Shown one piece after another: positions 56,031-64,000 of a stretch of 64,000 nt of DNA. How positions within the stretch are numbered: the first letter of the stretch is position 1; each line of letters opens with the position of its first letter. Under the pieces are notes generated by a model. It was not told where the DNA came from, searched no databases, and saw only the letters and a program-made list of their open reading frames with translations. Position numbers and translations under genes: made by a program. Source of the DNA: Symbiodinium kawagutii (Eukaryota; Sar; Dinophyceae; Suessiales; Symbiodiniaceae); assembly GCA_009767595.1 (NCBI GenBank), contig VSDK01013796.1, positions 141,386 through 205,385 of the forward strand, read 5' to 3'.

Positions 56031-56685
56031 GGAGCCACCCTTTGACATGATCAATGGCGACTCTTTTATGGTGAATGGTGAGTCGTAGTGAGTTATTCAT
56101 GGTCTTGATAGTAGATGTTTTTTGATTAGCCTACCCAAGGGTAGTCTTCATGGATGAAGTTGAAATCACCCACTTGACTGCGCTGGCTGCAGATTTGGCC
56201 GTTTGGCTTTTTATCCAATGTGCAGGTGTTTTTCAACATTGGGTTGCTAAGCAACCAGCCAGTAGTCAGAATGGTGAAGAACAGTCGGTTCTGGTGTAAA
56301 GTACTCACCATTTAAACGACGGAAGTCAGACCACCAGGACTATTGATCAGGGATGAAAGTACACACTCCTGAATGATGCTGATACTGTTGGTTGTCGTTT
56401 TAACCTAGATGCATGGTTTGGGGACATAGTTTTACTCTTGTCACGGGCATAAGACCCGAACATCTGAGTGTGGTTTGCTGCACATATTTCTGCCTGTCCA
56501 ATCAATCCGGTACCCACCAAAACCAAATCGCTCAAAGCAGTGAAATTTCCAATTTACAGGCAAACCAACAAGACCTGACCATTGATTAAACACATGTCGA
56601 CCACCAATCAACCATTTGTGAACTATTGTTGAACTTGTGATTCACCATGGATTATTGCTGGTGATACAAACATGTAGAAATCCAA

Positions 56686-56790
56686 AGTGGAATGTCTCTG
56701 GAATCACCCTTGTGGCTCAAGACGAGGGATCAGAGGCCAAAGTGCTCGAGGTTCCGGAGGATATCAATGTTCCAAGATGGTGGTTTTAGC
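56686..56790 (+). CDS. Candidate exon, acidic
   Basis: After GTAGAAATCCAAAG the frame reads WNVSGITLVAQDEGSEAKVL, EVPEDINVPRWWF, then TAG; a GTGGTT donor lies just before the stop. The same frame reopens after the TAG (GPVYNSSLRENCRTMFYTYP and on to 57170) for over 120 codons, so this is either two parts of a gene with a small intron or a pseudogene with a stop. Preceded by C-type DNA (ACCAATCAACC, GATTCACCATGG). No family recognised. Confidence 0.33.
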
Positions 56791-57170
56791 ATTTCCATTT
56801 GGGACCAGTCTACAACTCATCACTGAGGGAAAACTGCAGAACCATGTTCTACACATATCCCGCCCTGCAACTGAAACCAAAAATTGTACACAACTTCTTG
56901 AACCAATATGTTCTCCACATATTCCAACCTATAGAGCCCAACCTTTCAAGTTGCATCACCGTCACTCTGCTGCTTCTGATGTGCCTCCCGTCGACGCAGT
57001 TGAAACTGCCTGCGCCTTTTCAGAAAGCATTCGAAGTCTTCAAAACTCTTGGCCTTCCATTAGATCTAAATTGCTTCTCTAAGCCTGGAGAAAGATTACC
57101 AGCCTCAGGCCTTTCTAAGGCACCTTTCCAAGGCCTCAGGCACCTTTCACATTTCGGCCTGAGGGTTTGA
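56791..57170 (+). other. Open frame continuing in phase after a TAG
   Basis: Reads LQLKPKIVHNFLNQYVLHIF, a hydrophobic run SSCITVTLLLLMCLP and FQKAFEVFKTLGLPLDL. The overlapping plus frame 56687-57082 is also open. Coding status uncertain. Confidence 0.25.
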
Positions 57171-58359
57171 GCTGGTCGCCACGATGCAGGGAAGCTGGGT
57201 GCAGGGGTGGTTTCGAGAAGGCTTCTTCTTGTGGCCATTGTGGTGGCGTGTCCGTTGCATTGCATCAGCACCCTTAGGTTCCTTGGTGTCGACTGGTGAA
57301 GGACTCGGCTAGCAACGAGACACGGCCCCAAATGGTTCTGGGATACGTGGGATTTACATGGATTATATTTGACTACATGTTTATCGAAATACTTTGACAA
57401 TCTTTGACCATTTTTTATCACTTTGCAGGGATGCGAGTACTGTATCTAATTACTAGAGGAATCCACAATACATGAATACGTTTACTGATTAATACCGTTG
57501 ATGTTTTTCCAAGACAATATGTTGCAGTGAAGTCAACTTGCGATTTGGGCAGTGCCAAAAGTTGCCGTGGGTATGGATCAATATGTTCCATCAATCATGC
57601 GGGAAAATTACCAACAAAATCATGGGGAATAAGATGGCTAATGATGGATTTTGACCCACAGCCATATCACAAACGGTTCGTAAAAGGGATGTACACAAGT
57701 CTAAGTGTCGGTACCAACATGGATGGATATGGATAGTATCCCTACATCGGTTTGAACGGTTTTTGCATGCCTTGGACACCCTGCAAAGCGTGACCAGCGG
57801 ATTGGGGGTCCAGCCATGATCCACCGATATCCACCGTCAACCCACCTAGGGCAGAGCTGATGCAAGGGGCTGTATTAGTTGGGTCCCGGGTTTCCCTGCA
57901 AAAGTTGCTGACCGGAGAAACAGATTCTTTTGGAGACGCAAAAGTTACGTGACTACTACAGTTACGACAGTTTAATTTCTAGCTTCAGATGATCCCATGT
58001 TGAGCACGGACGCTGTTCTCATTCCAACTCCCTGCCGTTGCCAGTGCATGACTTTGATTTCAGGTTCTTGCCCTTTGTGGCAATCCATTTGCTCATCTTC
58101 TATTTCTCAGCACTTTTTATACACATTCTGCGGAAGAAGAACAAATGGCCCGACCACACAGGCCTGAGCAGTGCAGCTGTCGTGGTGCTGGTAGTCCTTA
58201 TTGACTTATTGCATTTTATTGCTGCATCGCTGCTCTTGTGTGGTGACCATTGTGCCGCTTTTGATGTTGTCGTTGCATGCCGTTGCTGTTATGGAAAGAA
58301 TTGTATCTGTATCAGTGGTCCCCACCTGTCAGGTCAGCGTCTTGTCAGAGCATCTAGGG
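57171..58359. other. Nothing firmly supportable
   Basis: 57527-57736 (plus) and 57591-57824 (minus) are both open; 58038-58484 (plus) is open and hydrophobic at its start (FVAIHLLIFYFSALFIHI) without splice support. Confidence 0.35.
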
Positions 58360-58496
58360 TTTTGGCGAAGCCTGCCAGCCGCCTGCTCCGGCTCATTTGC
58401 CATCCCTGTCCGTCATCTCAGACTTCTCCAGGTCTGCTGTTCTGCTCGGGAAGTCCTGGTCTTTGCTGTGTCTTGTGCTGGTGACCTTGACATCAG
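58360..58496 (+). CDS. Candidate exon, 45 codons, membrane-like end
   Basis: After GAGCATCTAG, phase 0: GFGEACQPPAPAHLPSLSVI, SDFSRSAVLLGKSWSLLCLV, LVTLTS, one base, then a GTATGC donor. About 63% of codons end in G/C. Two other plus frames are also open here, so the frame choice rests on the splice pair and codon bias. No family. Confidence 0.35.
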
Positions 58497-58566
58497 GTAT
58501 GCCGCTTTTATACATGCCATGGTGGCGGTAACTATAGGTAAAGATAAAGTATTTTTTGCTTTTCAG

Positions 58567-58674
58567 ATGCCAGGCTTCGTCATTGAATCCCTACAGCTGT
58601 TCCCCGTGCCACCACTCTGGATATCCATGCTACCAGGCTTCGACGGCGGATTCAACAATACTTTCTATGTGGTG
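58567..58674 (+). CDS. Candidate exon before the repeat cluster
   Basis: Excellent acceptor TATTTTTTGCTTTTCAG. The frame starting at once reads MPGFVIESLQLFPVPPLW, ISMLPGFDGGFNNTFYV, then GTGTCT as donor or read-through to a TGA at 58710. The phase does not match the exon candidate at 58360-58496 directly. CCAGGCTTCG occurs twice within it. Confidence 0.33.
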
Positions 58675-58704
58675 TCTGGGCTCATATCTGCTTGCGTCAG
58701 CTGT

Positions 58705-58765
58705 TGTTGATGACGGTGACGGTGACGGTGACGGTGACGGTGACGGTGACGGTGATGGTGATGAT

Positions 58766-58814
<49 letters not shown>

Positions 58815-58981
58815 GTGATGGTGATGGTGCTGGTGCTGGTGCTGGTGCTGGTGGTGGTGGTGGTGGTGGCGGTGGCGGTGGTGGTGGTGGTGGTTATGAT
58901 GACGATGATGATGACGACGACGACGAGGATGACGGTGACGCTGACGGTGATGCTGATGCTGATGATCATGATGATCATGAT
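58705..58981. repeat. Chain of related 3- and 6-bp microsatellites
   Basis: (GACGGT)n, then (GAT)n, (GGTGCT)n, (GGT)n, (GAC/GAT)n and (GATCAT)n in succession, each differing from its neighbour by one or two bases. They lead into the 18-bp palindromic array. Confidence 0.95.
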
Positions 58982-59622
58982 GATCATGATCATGATCGTG
59001 ATCATGATCATGATCGTGATCATGATCATGATCGTGATCATGATCATGATCGTGATCATGATCATGATCGTGATCATGATCATGATCGTGATCATGATCA
59101 TGATCGTGATCATGATCATGATCGTGATCATGATCATGATCGTGATCATGATCATGATCGTGATCATGATCATGATCGTGATCATGATCATGATCGTGAT
59201 CATGATCATGATCGTGATCATGATCATGATCGTGATCATGATCATGATCGTGATCATGATCATGATCGTGATCATGATCATGATCGTGATCATGATCATG
59301 ATCGTGATCATGATCATGATCGTGATCATGATCATGATCGTGATCATGATCATGATCGTGATCATGATCATGATCGTGATCATGATCATGATCGTGATCA
59401 TGATCATGATCGTGATCATGATCATGATCGTGATCATGATCATGATCGTGATCATGATCATGATCGTGATCATGATCATGATCGTGATCATGATCATGAT
59501 CGTGATCATGATCATGATCGTGATCATGATCATGATCGTGATCATGATCATGATCGTGATCATGATCATGATCGTGATCATGATCATGATCGTGATCATG
59601 ATCATGATCGTGATCATGATCA
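58982..59622. repeat. 18-bp palindromic satellite, ~35 identical copies
   Basis: Unit GATCATGATCATGATCGT: a 16-bp perfect palindrome plus GT. I see no substitution across about 640 bp. GATC occurs every 6 bp. Because of the symmetry, four reading frames stay open (Asp-His-Asp-His-Asp-Arg, Met-Ile, His-Asp and Ile-Thr-Met repeats); none need be translated. Confidence 0.98.
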
Positions 59623-59639
59623 TGATGATGATGATGATA

Positions 59640-60067
59640 CAAGGTATGGATGGAACCGATATTTTCTTTTGGATATTTGCTCATGGTTTTGGAACAACTA
59701 GCCATTGGATTGCACTATGGAGTGGAACGAAACAGCTTGGGATGGATTATGGTGTTGGTAGCCATTGCATTGGACTATCGCATAGAACGAGACAGAATTG
59801 GATTCATCGAGAGGTCGTTGATGGCGGTTGGACAAGCGAATGATCAAAAATGCATCTTCGAATAGTTGTCAAAGATAGAGCAGTTCCTATGCAATAGCTT
59901 CTCCTCGACAACTTTACTCTGACGACCCATGAGCCATTGAAGCGGGCTGACGTGATACTTCTATTAGATGAAATATGACCGCGGTTCTACAACGGCCAGC
60001 TTATACCAAGTCCAGTTTATAGGTAGAATCCACGTTACGGCAGTTATACCATGTAGAATGTTTTATT
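59640..60067. other. Nothing firmly supportable
   Basis: 59650-59865 is open (plus) but has no splice or codon support. Confidence 0.4.
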
Positions 60068-60106
60068 TTTGATGGTTTGGGGGTTCCCTATGTTGAGAAC
60101 CCACCC
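60068..60106 (+). mobile_element. MITE-like element, solo right end
   Basis: TTTGATGGTTTGGGGGTTCC then CTATGTTGAGAACCCACC matches the right end of the family; the left end is not evident. Confidence 0.45.
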
Positions 60107-61129
60107 ACATGTGTTTTTTTGTTGCAATCATTTGCAATCATTTCCTTTGACCAAGTCAATGAATGTCAATGATGCATTTGGGGCTTTGAAGGTCGACAAT
60201 CCGATTGGTTGCTACCTTCTCAACCCACCTTGGGATTCAAGGTTCGACCGCACGATCTTGTTTGGAGGTATGTCCTGTAAGCCAGCTAGCAGCCAGCCAT
60301 CATTTTACCATCTTCAATGTTGATTGTATCCATGGCATTTTCTAGCAAGTTGCAAGCTTGAGAGAGTGAACCCTGCAGTCTCAGCAGGAGGGATTTTTGT
60401 CCCACTGGAAGACATTTTTGTTGCTGAATTGTACCCCAAGTATTGGCAACGCTCGAGTAACGGAGGCATGCTCTGTTTTATTTCAGCTTTCTACGTTGAA
60501 TAGGCTGCAGGATGAGCTGAAATATTCAGACTAACTTATGTTTGAATTGTATAAACTATGTTCTCAAAGGGTTCTTTGGTTGGCTGCAAGGAATCATCTC
60601 CAATGTATGCTGCATGATGCGACCAGTCCAGCCACCACCGTTGGCAGTAGTTGGCATCGATAATCTTCCAGAACAACCATGCTATGATCTAGTTGGTGAC
60701 TTTCAACATGTTTTGTTTTCCCTAGTATTAGCATGGTTGGTGGATAGATGTTTTTTCACAGGGTTTGAAACCATCAACCAGATGTTTGGATGATTATTGG
60801 GCAGTCCATAAGAATAGGCATGGGACTTGGTTTGGGTGCGGAGATCCACGATGATGATGATGAACCTGCTTCACAATTCACCCCCTTTGCACTTCTGAAA
60901 ACTTGACATAGATTGGAACACAAAAAGCAACCGGTCACATGTCTTAAGTCTCAAGCTGATTGAGACCAAAGTCAAGGGTCGTCAAAATAGACGGATAGAG
61001 ACATAGACATAGCTAGAAACACAGATAATTACAGGGGCAGGTAGACAGAAGGAAGATAGATAGGTTAGATAGAAAGATTGAGAGATATGGAAACGATCCA
61101 ATCAATCGAATAGATACGGTAGAATACAT
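60107..61129. other. Nothing firmly supportable
   Basis: Plus frames 60069-60323 and 60542-60793 are open (60-80 codons) without codon bias or clear splice pairs. GATAGATA-like words near 61030-61080 lead to the next array. Confidence 0.4.
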
Positions 61130-62955
61130 AAAATGGATATGAATGAATGCCTATGAATGAATGTGAATCAATGCGAATGAATATGAATTAATGTGAATGA
61201 CTATGAATGAATGTGAATGAATGTGAATCAATGCGAATGAATATGAATTAATGTGAATCAATGCGAATGAATATGAATGAAAGTAATAAAAGTGAATGAA
61301 AGTGAATTAATGAATGAATCTGAATGACTATGAATGAAAGTGAATGAATATGAGTGAATCTGAATGACTATGAATGAATGTGAATCAATGCGAATGAATA
61401 TGAATGAATCTGAATGACTATGAATTAATGTCAATGAATCTGAATGACCATGGATAAATGTGAATGGCTTTGAATGAATGTGAATGAATGTGAATTAATG
61501 CGAATGAATATGAATTAATGTGAATCAATCCGAATGAATATGAATGAATCTGAATCACTATAATTGACTATGAATTAATGTGCATCAGTGCGAATGAATA
61601 TGAATTAATGTGAATCAATGCCAATGGATATGAATGAAAGTAATGAAAGTGAATGAAAGTGAATTAATGAATGAATCTGAATGACTATGAATGAATGTGA
61701 ATTAATGTGAATGAATCTGAATGACTATGAATGACTATGAATGAATGTGAATAAATGTGAAGCAATGCGAATGAATATGAATGAATCTGAATGACTACGA
61801 CTGAATCTGCATACTATGAATGAATATGAATGAATCTGAATGACTATGAATGAATGTGAATAAATGTAAATCAATGCGAATGAATATGAATGAATCTGAA
61901 TGACTATGAATGAATGTGAATCAATGTGAATCAATGAGAATGAACATGAATGAATCTGAATGACTATGAATGAATATGAATTTATGTAAATCAATGCGAA
62001 TGAATATAAAATAATCTGAAGACTATGAATGAATGTGAATGAATCTGAATGAATATGACTGAATGTGACTGAATGAATATGAATGAAAGTGAATGAATAT
62101 GAGTGAATCTGATTGACTATGAATGAATGTGAATAAATGTGAATCAATGCGAATGAATATGAATGAATCTGAATGACTATGAATGAATGTGAATCAATGT
62201 GAATGAATATGAATGTATCTGAATCACTATAATTGACTATGAATTAATGTGAATCAATGCGAATGAATATGAATGAATCTGAATCACTATGAATTAATGT
62301 GAATCAATGCGAATGAATATGAATGAATCTGAATCACTATGAATGAATGTGAATCATTGTGAATGAATATGAATGAATCTGAATGTCTATGAATGAATGT
62401 GAATCAATGTGAATCAATGAGAATGAACATGAATGAATCTGAATGACTATGAATGAATATGAATTTATGTAAATCAATGCGAATGAATATAAAAGAATCT
62501 GAAGGACTATGAATGAATGTGAATGAATCTGAATGAATATGACTGAATGTGACTGAATGAGTATGAATGAAAGTGAATGAATATGAGTGAATCTGATTGA
62601 CTATGAATGAATGTGAATAAACGTGAATCAATGCGAATGAATATGAATGAATCTGAATGACTATGAATGAATGTGAATCAATGTGAATGAATATGAATGA
62701 ATCTGAATCACTATGAATGAATGTGAATAAACGTGAATCAATGCGAATGAATATGAATGAATCTGAATGACTATGAATTAATGTGAATCAATGCGAATGA
62801 ATATGAATGAATCTGAATCACTATGAATGAATGTGAATCATTGTGAATGAATATGAATGAATCTGAATCACTATGAATGACTATGAATTAATGTGAATCA
62901 ATGCGAATGAATATGAATGAATCTGAATCACTATGAGTGAATGTGAATGAATAGA
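61130..62955. repeat. ~1.8-kb GAATGAAT/TGAATGACTATGAATG array
   Basis: Built of 10-12 base words TGAATGAATC, TGAATGACTA, TGAATCAATG, CGAATGAATA in variable order. A block beginning TCAATGTGAATCAATGAGAA at 61921 recurs at 62404 with very few changes over about 280 bp, a higher-order duplication of period 483. Minus-strand Ser/His/Phe/Ile frames are repeat products. Confidence 0.97.
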
Positions 62956-63824
62956 TTGGAATAGAGATCTGAATACACCTAGATGGGGCGGGCTGGGTAG
63001 CTATCAATGGCCAATAATGGCCACCCATCGCCATGACCATGGCTAACCTCGGTGTCAGGCCAGCAGCCCAACTAGGGTTTCTTGGGTCACCAGCCATGAT
63101 CGTCCTCAAAAGGTTCGTGATGAAGCCCGAAGTTCTGGATATCACTTTGATATATCAGATATTATCAGATGATATCACTATCTCTTTCAATGCTTTCATG
63201 TGATTTCATTCCTGTTGGGACCCACGTGGACATTGCGCTGAGCTTACTTTTCTCGAAGTCATTGCATTTTACGGGTCAACACGTTTTTGCCTGGAGATGA
63301 TTTCAAATCCTTGTTGGCATGCATATAAGTATGTCCATGGAGGAGGATCTCAGTAAACATGTTGGTTCGAAACATGGATTTCTACGACCTTTATCATTGC
63401 GTTCTTTTAGGGACAAACGGCACATTATTAGCATGGGTGAAAGACCACGTGCCCAAACGGGTCCCTTTGTCAAAGCCGAAGGCATCGCATGTGCCAATGA
63501 TAGTCACTCAGCCGCAAAGCTTTTCGAAAGAACGACTTTGGGCAAGCCAAAAGGGCGAGGTTCTGCCTCACAAGAGCCGCTGTGAAATGTATGCTTGCAC
63601 CATTTTTCACCATTTTTCACCATAGCACTTCCCATAGCACTTCCGTATACTGTACTTCAGTTGGGTTTCATTCTTTTGGGAGGTCTTGTCGATTGTGCAA
63701 CTGGGATATGCCCATGCCCCAAATCATACTATCCGTACTTTTTCCCGAATGCGTAGCACGGGTTCTCGTTTCATAGTGGGGGTCTGGGGGTGGAGACGTG
63801 TTCGCTGGACGTTGCGTTTACGTT
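62956..63824. other. Nothing firmly supportable
   Basis: Plus frames 63319-63625 are open in two phases; no splice or codon support. CACCATTTTTCACCATTTTT is a small local repeat at 63599-63621. Confidence 0.4.
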
Positions 63825-63890
63825 CGCAACCGACCGCAACCGACCGCAACCGACCGCAAGTGTCCGCAACCGACCGCCGCCGACCGCGGT
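63825..63890. repeat. (CGCAACCGAC)n short tandem repeat
   Basis: About five to six 10-bp units CGCAACCGAC with variants CGCAAGTGTC and CGCCGCCGAC, in an unusually GC-rich setting. Confidence 0.93.
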
Positions 63891-63934
63891 AGGGCCGTAA
63901 GGCCCGTACCATTGGGGGAAGCGTGTGGAGGTGG

Positions 63935-64000
63935 TCCTTTTGCGTGGTTTTGCGTGACCTGCAAACTCGTTTTGCGTGACAGGCGTGGCACTTTGTAGCA
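63935..64000 (+). repeat. Start of another ~105-bp repeat copy at window edge
   Basis: TTTTGCGTGACAGGCGTGGC followed by ACTTTGTAGCA matches the unit start at 29347 (TTTGCGTGACAGGCGTGGC), preceded by two partial TTTTGCGTG words. The array presumably continues outside the window. Confidence 0.6.

Noticed and set aside
56700..56715. GTGGCTCAAG inside the exon candidate as a leader relic
   Set aside because: Only an 8-base match, lying within an apparent reading frame; expected by chance.
58556..59843. Long open frames (308-383 codons) of Asp-His-Arg, Met-Ile or His-Asp repeats
   Set aside because: They are forced by the 18-bp palindromic satellite, open in four frames at once, and carry no other protein feature.
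61725..63145. Minus-strand Ser/His/Phe/Ile-rich frames
   Set aside because: Translation of the GAATGAAT array; the period and content follow the repeat.

Overview
The window looks like nuclear DNA of a dinoflagellate, most likely a Symbiodiniaceae-type genome. The reasons are a Ty1/copia element of the 'HLPYRSWCEHC' integrase type common in dinoflagellates and diatoms, a relic of the dinoflagellate spliced leader in that element's 5' region, very sparse coding sequence broken into ~70-180 bp GC-rich exon-like islands, many simple and satellite repeats, and two N gaps. There are no bacterial operons, ribosome binding sites, tRNA or rRNA genes that I can support. Species cannot be named from sequence alone.

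Layout. 1-~6490 is one Ty1/copia retrotransposon on the minus strand: gag, Lys/Gly linker, zinc knuckle, protease and integrase in a 1572-codon ORF, then most of reverse transcriptase and RNase H in a second frame. It carries a frame break inside RT and a Gly where the third integrase catalytic residue (Glu) belongs. The whole element is saturated with the tetranucleotide CAGT (ACTG on its coding strand), about one per 15-18 bases, in all codon phases; this stops sharply at its edge. 7-8.5 kb holds the first host exon candidates. 12-48 kb is mainly intron/intergenic DNA with scattered exon-like islands; the best are at 7029-7403, 23120-23232, 27026-27150, 30729-30893, 33255-33398 and 37883-38014. 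Several islands are preceded by CATCAACC/TTCACC-rich DNA and followed by the complementary GGTTGATG/GGTGAATG-rich DNA, so the two ends of the same intron could pair. From 19 to 60 kb at least eleven copies of a ~95-140 bp inverted-repeat element (ends TTTCTCAAAATAGGGGTACC) are dispersed in both orientations; one abuts an exon-like frame and could supply its splice donor.

Tandem arrays: a 16-bp array (28041-28690), a ~105-bp array (29030-29430, with a truncated copy at 28690 and another at the right edge), an 18-bp array built on a 16-bp perfect palindrome (58982-59622), and a 1.8-kb GAATGAAT-type array with a ~480-bp internal duplication (61130-62955).

Confidence: the retrotransposon and arrays are certain; the MITE-like family is strong; exon calls are ab initio readings made by eye and individually uncertain. 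Open frames up to ~130 codons occur by chance in this much sequence, so I relied on third-position GC and splice-site pairs. Counts and GC3 values were made by hand. No gene in the host DNA was recognised by family.
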